Positions 1-7,966 of a stretch of DNA of 16,835 nt are shown piece by piece. The position numbers and the translations under genes were made by a program. How positions within the stretch are numbered: position 1 is the stretch's first letter; every line of letters starts with the position of its first letter. Source of the stretch: Bacteroidales bacterium. Lineage in GTDB: Bacteria; Bacteroidota; Bacteroidia; Bacteroidales; UBA932. The notes under the pieces were generated by a model, which made no database searches, had not been told where the DNA came from, and worked only from the letters and a program-made list of their open reading frames with translations. The stretch is from NCBI GenBank assembly GCA_017478685.1, contig JAFVDC010000205.1, positions 1-16,835 of the forward strand. The letters are read 5' to 3'.

Positions 1-5
1 AGCAC

Positions 6-13
6 TACCTTTG
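6..13 (+). promoter_or_regulatory. Bacteroidota -7 promoter box for the tRNA-Lys pair
   Basis: TACCTTTG matches the Bacteroidota -7 consensus TAnnTTTG exactly. The predicted transcription start is about 5-8 nt downstream, leaving a short 5' leader before the first tRNA at 35. The -33 element would lie at or beyond the left edge of the window, so it cannot be checked. Confidence 0.6.
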
Positions 14-34
14 CAATCCCGATTTCGGTCGGAG

Positions 35-107
35 GACTCGTTAGCTCAGTTGGTAGAGCACAACACTTTTATTGTTGGGGTCTCGGGTTCGATCCCCGAA
101 CGGGTCA
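35..107 (+). tRNA. tRNA-Lys (anticodon UUU)
   Basis: A 73-nt cloverleaf can be drawn by eye. The acceptor stem is GACTCGT/ACGGGTC (one T-G wobble), the D arm is GCTC/GAGC, the anticodon stem is CAACA/TGTTG with loop CTTTTAT, and the T arm contains GGTTCGATCC. The anticodon is TTT at 68-70, so it reads AAA and AAG lysine codons. The discriminator base is A at 107. CCA is not encoded, as is usual in Bacteroidota. It is followed 12 nt later by a second tRNA-Lys, so both probably come from one transcript. Confidence 0.97.
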
Positions 108-119
108 CAAAATACACCA

Positions 120-190
<71 letters not shown>

Positions 191-192
<2 letters not shown>

Positions 193-230
193 CTAAAAAA
201 GGAAACGAGAAATCGTTTCCTTTTTTAGTG
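191..230 (+). terminator. Intrinsic terminator of the tRNA-Lys pair
   Basis: This is a perfect 18-bp inverted repeat (left arm 191-208, GAAA tetraloop 209-212, right arm 213-230). An A6 run in the left arm and a T6 run in the right arm are built into the stem. The A/T runs would let it act in either direction, but only the plus direction has a gene upstream. The left arm overlaps the last two tRNA bases, so terminator folding and tRNA 3' maturation may compete. Confidence 0.85.
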
Positions 231-338
231 TACTCTCTTGTTTTCAACATTTATTGAAGGGGCTGCGCCCCCTCAAACCCCCTTGTCGGCCTTCGGCCTC
301 CGAATAAAAAGTTTTCGTTTCCTTTTTTTGTGTACTCT
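213..338. repeat. 24-bp imperfect direct repeat flanking a REP-like hairpin patch
   Basis: Positions 213-236 and 315-338 are identical except for one base (A227 versus T329). The first copy is the right arm of the tRNA terminator. The second lies just upstream of the helicase gene and supplies the TTTG (327-330) that looks like its -33 element. The DNA between the copies (237-314) holds small GC-rich hairpins: GGGGC/GCCCC at 259-271 and GGCC-TTC-GGCC at 288-298. The arrangement looks like a terminator fragment duplicated around an inserted repetitive element. Whether the patch recurs elsewhere in the genome cannot be seen here. Confidence 0.6.
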
Positions 339-359
339 TACCATTAATTATTATCTTTG
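327..359 (+). promoter_or_regulatory. Promoter overlapping the helicase start codon
   Basis: TTTG at 327-330 and TATCTTTG at 352-359 are separated by 21 bp, a full match to the Bacteroidota two-part promoter. The -7 box ends at 359. Transcription would therefore begin about 5-8 nt later, on or next to the ATG at 365, predicting a leaderless or nearly leaderless mRNA. It also makes the GTG at 359, inside the -7 box, an unlikely start. Confidence 0.65.
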
Positions 360-364
360 TGGAT

Positions 365-3300
365 ATGCTGAAGATTCTGAAAGCGTCGGCGGGGTCCGGC
401 AAGACACATGCCCTGGCGGGGGAGTATATCCGTCTTATACTTAAAAGCGGTGCGCCTGATGCGTACAGGCATGTCCTGGCCGTGACTTTCACCAACAAGG
501 CTACGGATGAGATGAAGCGCAGGATCCTGAAGGAACTTCATAAACTTGCGCAAACACCGCAGGAGTCTCCGTATTTTGAGGACCTCCTTGAAACAGTAGG
601 GGACGCTTCCACCATTCAGAAGCGTGCCCGTACCCAGCTTTCGGGCATCCTCCATGACTATTCGGCCTTTGCGGTTTCCACCATAGACCGCTTTTTCCAG
701 AAAACCCTTAGAGCGTTTTCCAGGGAAATCGGCCAGTTCTCTACCTACCAGGTACAGCTGGACCGCGACGCCCTTACGCAGGAAAGCGTGGACAGGGTGC
801 TTGACAGCGTGTCAGAGGAGGACAGGGCCGTGCTTGACTGGTTGACGGACAGCGCAAAATGGGACCTTGAGAAAAAGGGATGGTTCTCAATAGAGGGCCG
901 TCTCAAGGACATGGCGGCGTCCCTTTCAAAGCTTCAGGAGGGCCGCGGCACCCTTCCTTCCAGGGAAAAACTGAGGGAAATAGGCAAATCCTGCTCTGAA
1001 ATAAAGGACTCGTGGGAGGCCGGGGTAAAGGCGTTGGCCGAAAAAGTGTTGTCCGTGGTAGGGGACTGCGGGATTTCCACCGACGATTTCAACGGGAAGT
1101 TCCTCTCCAAAATCGTCCCTTACGCTAATCTCCGGAAGGGCAAGCCCGTCAAAAAGCCCACGGACGCCTTTCTCAGGCGCGCCTCCAATCCGGATGAATG
1201 GTTCGCCAAGAAAAACGCGGCGCTTCTGCCTCGCGTGGAAGGGGCCCTGGAGGCTCCCCTTGCTGATTTCGCGTCACTTTTCGGCCTGCCTTACAGGGTA
1301 TACCGGAGCGCAGACATCATCTCTGCGGAAATCTATTCCCTTGGAATGGCCCACGAACTGTTGGCGGCCTTCGAGGATATACAGAAAGAGAAGAACGTCA
1401 TCTCCATTGACGACTCCAACACCATACTGAAGAATATTATCGACGGCACCGACACCCCTTTCATATATGAAAAACTGGGCGTGCGCTTTGAGGATTTCCT
1501 CCTGGACGAATTCCAGGACACCTCCGACATCCAGTGGGAGAACATCCGTCCGCTTCTTCACGGAAGCATAGATGAGGGGGCCGATTCCCTTGTGGTGGGA
1601 GACGTCAAGCAGAGCATCTACAGGTGGAGGGGCAGCGACTGGAACCTCCTTGGAAGCCGCCTGGAGGAAGAATTCCGGAACCCCATGGTGGAAGCGCTGA
1701 AGTGCAATTACCGCACTTGCGGGGAAATAGTGCGCTTCAACCGTGACTTCTTTGACTATGCCGCAAAGGCGCTGGACGGCATCGCCGGGCAGGATCCGGA
1801 GAGTCCCGGGAGTTTTTCAAGGCTGTATGCCGACGTAGACCAGAAGGTGAAGTTCAATGATCCAGCCCCTGGAAGCGTGGACGTGGTGTTCACTTCCGAC
1901 CAAATGGCCGAAATTACTTCCACCATAGAGTCTCTCAGGGAAGCCGGCGCAAAGTGGAGCGACATCGCAATCCTTGTGCGCGGCAACGACGACGGCGCCG
2001 CCATCGCCTCAGAACTTGTATCCGGAGGCATTCCTGTGGTATCTGACGACTCCCTCTACGTGAAAGCTTCGGCTACGGTGCGAAGGCTGGTGTCGCAGCT
2101 CTCCCTTGCCGATACCCCCGCAAATGCCGGTAAACCCTCCGTGGCGGGCTATCTGGCCTCTTCCATGGGCGTGGACATCCCAGATCACTATCATTCCCTC
2201 ACGGACCTTGCCGAATCCATCCTTAGGGACCTTTCGGCCGCAAAACCAGACATTTTTAACTCCGAAATCCCTTACATCCAGTCATTCATGGACTTCCTTC
2301 TGGACTGGACAACCCAAAACGGGAATTCTCTTTCGGCCTTCCTCAAGGCATGGGCGCAGGCGAATCCCAAGATATCCTCTCCGGACTCCGGTGATTCCGT
2401 GCGCATCATGACCATCCACAAATCCAAGGGCCTGGAGTTCCCATATGTGATTTTCCCCTTCGCCGAAAAAGTCACCCTTTACAAGCACTCCGAATACTGG
2501 GTTAAGCCGCAGACAGAGGGCACACCGCTGGAAGGAAAGGCCGAAGGCTCATACTTCGTGGACCTTTCTGACGGCACGGTGGATTCCCTTTTTGCAAAGG
2601 ACTATTTGCGCGAGAGGCGCCTGCAGGCCATAGACAACATCAATGTGTTTTATGTGGCGCTCACAAGGCCGAAATACGGCCTCAAGGTAATTGCTGCGCT
2701 CCCGTCAAAATCCATGGAAGTACCCTCCAACATGTCCCAGATCCTCTATCTCTTTACGGGAACGGAGGAATATCACAGGGGAGAGACGTACCATTTTGAC
2801 ACCCTGAAAAGGCCTGTGGATGAAACCGTTGCCGTCCGTGCGGGATACTCGTCTTTCCCTTCCGACAGCGGCGGACGCCTGCGCTTTTCCCCGGAGGCGG
2901 CGGATTTCTTCGGGGAGGACGGCAGCCTTGGCCCGGATGCAAGCCGGAGAATCAGGGGGAACGTGCTTCACGGGATACTTTCCGGAGTAACCGTTCCGGA
3001 GGACCTTCCGGGGGCGGTAAACGCCGCCGTGCTTTCCGGTGAGCTCCCTGAAAGCAGCCGGGCCGAAGCCCTTGGCTTCCTTTCTGGGAGGATAGACTCC
3101 GTGAAGGAGCGCGGCTGGTTCTCCCCCCAGGCAAAGGTTTTCAGGGAAGCGGGCATCATTGTCCAGGGAGGAGATGAGTACAGACCGGACCGCGTTGTGG
3201 TGCACCCATGCGGCAAAGTGGACGTTGTGGACTTCAAATTTGGAAAGGAGAAGAAGAAATACATTACCCAAGTGCAGCGGTATGTAAGCATATACCGCCG

Positions 3301-3373
3301 CATGGGATACCAAAAAGTTGAGGGATACCTTTGGTATTTGGACGATAATTTAATTAACTTTGTGGCTGATTAA
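365..3373 (+). CDS. AddA/RecB-like UvrD-family helicase with C-terminal nuclease domain
   Basis: This is a superfamily 1A helicase-nuclease of about 1,000 residues, the type that unwinds and resects double-strand DNA ends for recombination. Numbering from the GTG at 359, Walker A (ASAGSGKT) is at 9-16 and motif Ia (TFTNKATDEMKR) near 43. LLDEFQDTSDIQW is near 381, VVGDVKQSIYRWRG near 412, TIHKSKGLEFPYV near 684 and FYVALTRP near 764. A PD-(D/E)XK-like nuclease signature follows: GNVLHG, then RPDRV, then VDVVDFKFGK near 954 and QVQRYVSIYR. All helicase motifs look intact. I start it at ATG 365 because the -7 promoter box covers the GTG at 359; the longer form adds only two residues. AddA proteins normally work with an AddB partner, and none is in this window. 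The next gene is DUF4290, 13 nt away. The exact AddA, RecB or stand-alone assignment is inferred. Confidence 0.9.
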   Translation: MLKILKASAGSGKTHALAGEYIRLILKSGAPDAYRHVLAVTFTNKATDEMKRRILKELHKLAQTPQESPYFEDLLETVGDASTIQKRARTQLSGILHDYSAFAVSTIDRFFQKTLRAFSREIGQFSTYQVQLDRDALTQESVDRVLDSVSEEDRAVLDWLTDSAKWDLEKKGWFSIEGRLKDMAASLSKLQEGRGTLPSREKLREIGKSCSEIKDSWEAGVKALAEKVLSVVGDCGISTDDFNGKFLSKIVPYANLRKGKPVKKPTDAFLRRASNPDEWFAKKNAALLPRVEGALEAPLADFASLFGLPYRVYRSADIISAEIYSLGMAHELLAAFEDIQKEKNVISIDDSNTILKNIIDGTDTPFIYEKLGVRFEDFLLDEFQDTSDIQWENIRPLLHGSIDEGADSLVVGDVKQSIYRWRGSDWNLLGSRLEEEFRNPMVEALKCNYRTCGEIVRFNRDFFDYAAKALDGIAGQDPESPGSFSRLYADVDQKVKFNDPAPGSVDVVFTSDQMAEITSTIESLREAGAKWSDIAILVRGNDDGAAIASELVSGGIPVVSDDSLYVKASATVRRLVSQLSLADTPANAGKPSVAGYLASSMGVDIPDHYHSLTDLAESILRDLSAAKPDIFNSEIPYIQSFMDFLLDWTTQNGNSLSAFLKAWAQANPKISSPDSGDSVRIMTIHKSKGLEFPYVIFPFAEKVTLYKHSEYWVKPQTEGTPLEGKAEGSYFVDLSDGTVDSLFAKDYLRERRLQAIDNINVFYVALTRPKYGLKVIAALPSKSMEVPSNMSQILYLFTGTEEYHRGETYHFDTLKRPVDETVAVRAGYSSFPSDSGGRLRFSPEAADFFGEDGSLGPDASRRIRGNVLHGILSGVTVPEDLPGAVNAAVLSGELPESSRAEALGFLSGRIDSVKERGWFSPQAKVFREAGIIVQGGDEYRPDRVVVHPCGKVDVVDFKFGKEKKKYITQVQRYVSIYRRMGYQKVEGYLWYLDDNLINFVAD

Positions 3374-3386
3374 AAAGTGAGTCTTT

Positions 3387-4055
3387 ATGGAAGCAAGCGA
3401 GAATACCATCAAGCTATATTACAATACAGAAGTCGAAAAACTGCAAATGCCGGAATACGGCAGGCTGGTCCTCAAGATGGTGGAGCAGCTTAAGGATATC
3501 GAAGACCGCGAAAAACGGTCGGAACAGGCACAGGCGGTTGTGAAAGTCATGGAAAGCCTCAATCCCCAGGTCCATCAGCAGGAAAACTGGTACCAGAAGC
3601 TCTGGGACCACCTTTTCATCATTGCCGGCTACGACCTCGATGTGGATGCTCCTTTCCCTAAGCCCGTCCCGGAGATCGTGAACAGCCGCCCGGACCCCAT
3701 CCCCCTGAACACAAAACCCATCAGGGCCCGTCATTACGGCCGCAACATTGAGAGCATCCTGGATCTCATAGCATCAGAGCCTGACTCCGAAGAAAAAACG
3801 GAAATGATCCGTTCCCTTGCCATCTACATGAGGCAGCAGTATCTTATCTGGAACAAGGACACCGTTTCAGACGCCACCATCTTCCAGGACATTGAGCGCC
3901 TCTCCGAAGGCCGCGTAAAAGTCCCCGAAGGCATTCAGTTGAGCAAGATCTCCGAGGGCGCATCATTCTCACGTCCCGGAATGAACCTTGGCTTCAATAC
4001 CGGTAAAAACGCCAAATACAATAACCGCGGCTTCCGCAAAAAAGGCAAGAAGTAA
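3387..4055 (+). CDS. DUF4290 family protein (Bacteroidota conserved, function unknown)
   Basis: A 222-residue soluble protein that I recognise as DUF4290, a family largely confined to Bacteroidota. It opens with a charged helical region (LYYNTEVEKLQMPEYG near residues 11-26), followed by a run of E/K-rich helices (VEQLKDIEDREKRSEQA). A conserved-looking NWYQKLWDHLFIIAGYDLDVD block lies near 70-90. The C-terminus is basic and low in complexity (FNTGKNAKYNNRGFRKKGKK), which could bind nucleic acid, but that is a guess. There is no signal peptide or membrane segment. Its TAA overlaps the ATG of ftsK by one base (TAATG at 4053-4057), so the two are probably translationally coupled, hinting at a role near division or chromosome processing. 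No function should be claimed. Confidence 0.85.
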   Translation: MEASENTIKLYYNTEVEKLQMPEYGRLVLKMVEQLKDIEDREKRSEQAQAVVKVMESLNPQVHQQENWYQKLWDHLFIIAGYDLDVDAPFPKPVPEIVNSRPDPIPLNTKPIRARHYGRNIESILDLIASEPDSEEKTEMIRSLAIYMRQQYLIWNKDTVSDATIFQDIERLSEGRVKVPEGIQLSKISEGASFSRPGMNLGFNTGKNAKYNNRGFRKKGKK

Positions 4056-6439
4056 TGGGACTTTTCTCAAAATACCTGGACCGCATGAGTGAAAGGAAGC
4101 GGGAGGGCATCCGCCTTGTGGGGATAGCCCTCGTGCTGCTTTTTACCGTTATACTCACTGTATCCGTAACCTCTTACGTCTTTACGTGGAAGCAGGACCA
4201 GAGCACGGCTTCGGCCCCGGCGGGCACGCAGGTTGCAAATGCCGCCGCGGAGTCCGGTTTCTCAATTGGGAAATTCCTTGTGACCGACAGCTTCGGCCTG
4301 GCTGCGTTCTGCGTTGTGTCTTTCTTCATTGCCTGGAGCGTCAAACTCCTTAAGCCAAGCCTTGGAATCAACCTCAAGAAGTGGTTCTACGGCATGTTTA
4401 CGCTATCTTTCATCCTTTCCTGGATGCTGGCCCTTGGCGGAATGATGGGCGGGCTGGAAACAGCCTTCGGCGGAGGACTGGGCGGCCGTGCGGCGCAGGC
4501 CGTGATGGGGCATTCCGTTGCCAAACTGGGGGAGATAATCTCCATCCTCATACTCCTCGTTCTCTTTGCGGCCTGGCTTTACTGCATGAGCCGTAGGTTC
4601 GCCGAATTCCTGATGGGGCATAAAACAGCCCCGGAATCGGTGGAAGAGGCTGAGCCCCAGGTGGCTGTTGAGCCTGAGACGGTTCCTGCCGCCGGCTTTG
4701 TCTCATCCAATTCGGCCGAAGAGCCGGAGGTGGAGAAAAAGCCCAGGAAGGGCATTTTCAAGAAGAATAAGGAGGCTGCCGCCGAGTCTGAATCCGAGGA
4801 GAATAACGGCATCAACGTTGTCACTGACGACACCCTTGAGCAGGAGGTGAAGGAGCCCCTGAGGCCCATCGACAACCGCCTGGACCCCCCTGACGGCCTT
4901 CCTAAGTACAAGACTCCTTCCCTCAATATCCTTGGAGATCACCTTTACGGTCGGCATGAGGTATCCCAGGACGAGCTCAGCCGCAACAACAACAAAATCC
5001 GCGCAACCCTTGCCAGTTACCGCATCCAGGTGCGTGACGTCACGGCCATCGTTGGCCCTACCGTCACCCTGTATAAGGTTTATCCCGCTCCCGGCGTGAA
5101 GATATCGGCCATCAAGCAGCTCCAGGAGGACATCGGCATTTCCCTTAACGCAAAGGGTGTCCGCATTACCACCCTCTCAGACTCCGTGGGTATCGAGGTT
5201 GCCAACGACAAGGCTTCAATAGTGCCTCTGAAGGCTCTTATCAACGACTCCGCGTTCCGTGACTCCAAGGCCGAACTTCCCGTGGCAATTGGTTACACCA
5301 TTTCCCAGCAGGTGAAGGTGTTTGACCTTGCCGATGCCCCGCACCTCCTTGTGGCCGGTGCCACCAAGCAGGGTAAATCCGTGGGCCTTAACGTTATAGT
5401 GGCATCCCTGCTTTACGCAAAGCACCCGTCGGAGCTCAAGTTTGTGTTCGTGGACCCCAAGATGGTGGAATTCTCGTCCTACGCAAGCCTTCTGCACCAC
5501 TACCTGGCCGTACTTCCCACCTCCGGCAGCGAAGAGGAGGAGAGGGAACACGCCATAGTGAAAAACGCCAAGGACGCAGCCGCGGTGCTTGAGTCCCTTT
5601 GCGTAGAGATGGACGCCCGCTATGAACTCCTCTCCAAGGGCCTTGTGAACAATATCAAGCTCTACAACACCAAGTGGAAGGAGCATCACCTGAGGGCCGA
5701 CGAAGGCCACCACTTCCTGCCGTACATCGTGACGGTGATAGATGAGTACGCAGACCTTACAATGTCCGTTGGTGCCGGCCCGGAATCCAAGGCTCTTGCA
5801 CGCCGCATCACAACCTCAGTCATCCGCCTGGCCCAGAAAGGCCGTGCCGCCGGACTTCACGTAATCCTGGCCACCCAGCGTCCTACCGTGGATGTCATCA
5901 CCGGCCTTATCAAGGCCAACTTCCCCATGAGAATCGCCTTCAGGGTAACCTCGCGCATAGATTCGGCCACAATCCTGGACCAGCCCGGCGCAGACAAGCT
6001 CATAGGCCGCGGAGACATGCTCCTTTACAGCGGCGTGGAAATGGAACGAGTCCAGTGCGCCTTCATCTCCAACGACGAAATAGTGGACCTCACAAAGGCC
6101 GTTGGGGAGCAGATTGGCTTCCAGAAGAGTTACAATACGCCGTATTACCTTCCCGAGCCTCCTGCCGCAGATGGCGGAGAGGGCGGTGACGCCGGCAGCG
6201 TGGACATGAAGCAGCTGGACGAACGCTTTGAGGAGGCCGCACGCATGATTGTAACCAACCAAAGAGGCTCAACCTCGGACCTCCAGCGCCGTCTTGGCAT
6301 GGGATATGCAAAAGCAGGTAGAGTGATGGACCAGCTTGAAGCCGCGGGCATCGTGGGCCCCCAAAACGGAGCCAAACCCCGCGAGGTTCTTGTGAAGGAC
6401 ATCCGGGAACTTGAAGAGATACTTTCGCATTTCATGTGA
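4055..6439 (+). CDS. ftsK: DNA translocase FtsK/SpoIIIE
   Basis: A septum-anchored, ATP-driven DNA pump that moves the chromosome terminus through the division site and activates XerCD recombination. Four hydrophobic segments anchor the N-terminus (about 20-43, 77-99, 111-131 and 159-178). An acidic, low-complexity linker runs from about 185 to 290, and the alpha-beta motor follows. Walker A is GATKQGKS at 435-442 and Walker B is VIDEYADL with D563-E564. The C-terminal winged-helix gamma domain (about 720-794) contains RGSTSDLQRRLGMGY and MDQLEAAGIVGP, the part that in E. coli reads KOPS and contacts XerD. At 794 residues it is complete, with a short linker like other Bacteroidota FtsK. It overlaps the DUF4290 stop by one base and is followed 6 nt later by the lolA-like gene. 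xerD lies about 9 kb away on the other strand. Confidence 0.97.
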   Translation: MGLFSKYLDRMSERKREGIRLVGIALVLLFTVILTVSVTSYVFTWKQDQSTASAPAGTQVANAAAESGFSIGKFLVTDSFGLAAFCVVSFFIAWSVKLLKPSLGINLKKWFYGMFTLSFILSWMLALGGMMGGLETAFGGGLGGRAAQAVMGHSVAKLGEIISILILLVLFAAWLYCMSRRFAEFLMGHKTAPESVEEAEPQVAVEPETVPAAGFVSSNSAEEPEVEKKPRKGIFKKNKEAAAESESEENNGINVVTDDTLEQEVKEPLRPIDNRLDPPDGLPKYKTPSLNILGDHLYGRHEVSQDELSRNNNKIRATLASYRIQVRDVTAIVGPTVTLYKVYPAPGVKISAIKQLQEDIGISLNAKGVRITTLSDSVGIEVANDKASIVPLKALINDSAFRDSKAELPVAIGYTISQQVKVFDLADAPHLLVAGATKQGKSVGLNVIVASLLYAKHPSELKFVFVDPKMVEFSSYASLLHHYLAVLPTSGSEEEEREHAIVKNAKDAAAVLESLCVEMDARYELLSKGLVNNIKLYNTKWKEHHLRADEGHHFLPYIVTVIDEYADLTMSVGAGPESKALARRITTSVIRLAQKGRAAGLHVILATQRPTVDVITGLIKANFPMRIAFRVTSRIDSATILDQPGADKLIGRGDMLLYSGVEMERVQCAFISNDEIVDLTKAVGEQIGFQKSYNTPYYLPEPPAADGGEGGDAGSVDMKQLDERFEEAARMIVTNQRGSTSDLQRRLGMGYAKAGRVMDQLEAAGIVGPQNGAKPREVLVKDIRELEEILSHFM

Positions 6440-6445
6440 GCAGTA

Positions 6446-6985
6446 ATGACAGGGCGTTATATAATATCGGCATTCTTGATGCTTCTTTCTGGGCTCTTCG
6501 CAAGCGCGCAGGGCGGGCTGAGCATCCCGCAGCTTGACAGGGCTGCCGGAAAAAGGGTTTCTTTCACCTATGAGTATAGCCTTTCCAAGGACGGGCAGGG
6601 CTTCTCTAAGGTAACGGAAGGCAAGGTTCTGGTAGAGGACAATGCCTACTCCCTGGACGGCCTTGGCCTTAGCATTGTGTGTGACGGGCAAACCCGCTGG
6701 ACCTATGACTCTTCGGCCCAGGAGGTTGTGATTGAGAACGCCGAAAACGACAACATCCTCACGAATCCCGCCCTCCTCATTAGTTCCTACAGGAAATACG
6801 GCAATGCACTTCACGTTAAAGGAGGCTCCCGGGACAGCCTGGATGTGGTCTATGACGTGGATGAGGGCGTGAAGGCACGGTTTGTCCTTACCGGAATCTC
6901 ATACTCAGAGCCGCAAGGAAAAACCGACTTCACTTTTGACGTGAAATCGGTTCCTGAAAACTCTGTGATAACGGATTTACGTTAA
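6446..6985 (+). CDS. lolA: LolA-like periplasmic lipoprotein carrier protein
   Basis: A 179-residue secreted protein of the LolA/outer-membrane lipoprotein carrier family, expected to ferry lipoproteins across the periplasm. The N-terminus is a signal peptide with a hydrophobic core (YIISAFLMLLSGLFASAQG), probably cleaved after the ASA/QG region. The mature part shows the LolA pattern of alternating beta strands: FTYEYSLSKDG, GKVLVEDNAYSL, LGLSIVCDGQTRWTYDSSAQEVVIENAE and FTFDVKSVPENSVITDLR. Family similarity is recognised from this layout, and LolA sequences diverge strongly, so the symbol is moderately sure. It follows ftsK by 6 nt, a common Bacteroidota neighbour pair, and probably shares its transcript. 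Its TAA (6983-6985) interlocks with the stop of the opposing lipoprotein gene, so there is no space for a terminator between them. Confidence 0.8.
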   Translation: MTGRYIISAFLMLLSGLFASAQGGLSIPQLDRAAGKRVSFTYEYSLSKDGQGFSKVTEGKVLVEDNAYSLDGLGLSIVCDGQTRWTYDSSAQEVVIENAENDNILTNPALLISSYRKYGNALHVKGGSRDSLDVVYDVDEGVKARFVLTGISYSEPQGKTDFTFDVKSVPENSVITDLR

Positions 6986-7908
6986 TCCTTGACACACCTT
7001 ACACTGAGGGCAAGGGAGTTTTTGTCGCCGTTGCCCTTCATTATTTTTGCGTTGTCATAGAGCACATAGCGGAACTGGGCCATGGAAGTGTCCGTGGCGT
7101 CTGAGGCGGTCCAGAATGCGGCCATTTCCTCATAGCGGCGGAATTTGACCGTGCTGGCCGAAGAGTCGTAGTAGCCCACGGGGATGGCATTGAAGCCGGT
7201 GGAGTTGGTGATGTTCTGGCCAAGTGCGACGGACCACATGGCGTTGTCCAGGAATGTGGCATTTGCCATTATTGCCCCGGCATCCTCTCCAATGGCGTCC
7301 CATTCGGCGGCGGTGGGAAGATGCCATCCGGAAGGACATGCCGTCATGGCCTCCGCGTGGGTATAGAAACGGCCGAAGATGGAATCCACAACCTTGGCAT
7401 TCTTGTACGACACTCCGGAAGAAGTGTTGTTCAGGTTCATGGCTGTCCACTCTTTGCCCCCGATTGTGACGGATTCGGCCGGATTGAGTTTGTCAAGGGC
7501 CTTTGAGGGGTCAATGGCCTGGAAGGTGGTAATTGCGCTGGCGTTGTAGAAACCGGTGGCGAAGGCGTAGCATGAGACGCTGTAGGTGCCAAGGGTGTCC
7601 ACGTGGTATTTGAATTCGGGATTGGCCACCTTGATGTCCAGTGAGACGGTATCTTTCTTTGCCGAATTTACCTGCCAGTACAGGCCGATGGTGCCGGGAT
7701 TTGCCGTGCTGGAAGAAGAAACAATGCCGGATACGTTGGCCTTGATGGTGAGTTCATCACCGATTGCCACATAAGGGACGGCCTCCGTTATGGTGAGGCC
7801 GCTCAGTGACGGGGTGGTGTCCGTGGTGTCCTGCTTATTGCAGGATGATGCGGCAAGGAGCACGCTTCCTGCGACTGCGAGAGTGAATAATATTGTTGTT
7901 TTTCTCAT
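6982..7908 (-). CDS. FISUMP-domain outer lipoprotein
   Basis: A 308-residue lipoprotein. The signal peptide ends in a lipobox (LAASSC) with the lipidated Cys at residue 23, followed by CNKQDT, a weak match to a surface-export signal. Residues of roughly 30-130 look like an all-beta PKD/Ig-type domain (GDELTIKANVSG, LGTYSVSCYAFATGF). The C-terminal half carries the FISUMP hallmark (Fibrobacter succinogenes major paralogous domain): KEWTAMNLN, ACPSGWHLPTAAEWDAI, GFNAIPVGYYD, AAFWTASD and a terminal SLALSVRCVKD. FISUMP proteins are expanded in Bacteroidota and Fibrobacteres as surface proteins of unclear role; binding of polymers or host surfaces is often suspected but not shown. It is divergent from apbE, with a shared 58-bp promoter region. 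Confidence 0.88.
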   Translation of the reverse strand: MRKTTILFTLAVAGSVLLAASSCNKQDTTDTTPSLSGLTITEAVPYVAIGDELTIKANVSGIVSSSSTANPGTIGLYWQVNSAKKDTVSLDIKVANPEFKYHVDTLGTYSVSCYAFATGFYNASAITTFQAIDPSKALDKLNPAESVTIGGKEWTAMNLNNTSSGVSYKNAKVVDSIFGRFYTHAEAMTACPSGWHLPTAAEWDAIGEDAGAIMANATFLDNAMWSVALGQNITNSTGFNAIPVGYYDSSASTVKFRRYEEMAAFWTASDATDTSMAQFRYVLYDNAKIMKGNGDKNSLALSVRCVKD

Positions 7909-7926
7909 TGTTTGCTCAATATATCA

Positions 7927-7966
7927 CGCAAATATCGTTATTTTTTTGTAATATTGCGCAAATATC
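7927..7966. promoter_or_regulatory. Divergent promoter region with twin CGCAAATATC repeats
   Basis: CGCAAATATC occurs at 7927-7936 and again at 7957-7966, exactly 30 bp apart, about three DNA turns. On the minus strand each copy reads GATATTTGCG. The proximal copy gives a near-consensus -7 box (GATATTTG, 7936 to 7929) for the FISUMP gene, and the distal copy offers TTTG at a spacing of about 23 bp. On the plus strand TAATATTG (7949-7956) is a 7/8 match to the -7 consensus for apbE, placing its start within a few bases of the ATG at 7967. The repeats may simply be promoter elements or may be an operator. Confidence 0.5.

Noticed and set aside
2705..3313. 202-codon antisense frame inside the helicase gene
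   Set aside because: It lies opposite a well-supported coding sequence with intact motifs and has no family features; typical of the third-position GC bias. The same applies to the 181-codon frame opposite lolA and the ftsK end.
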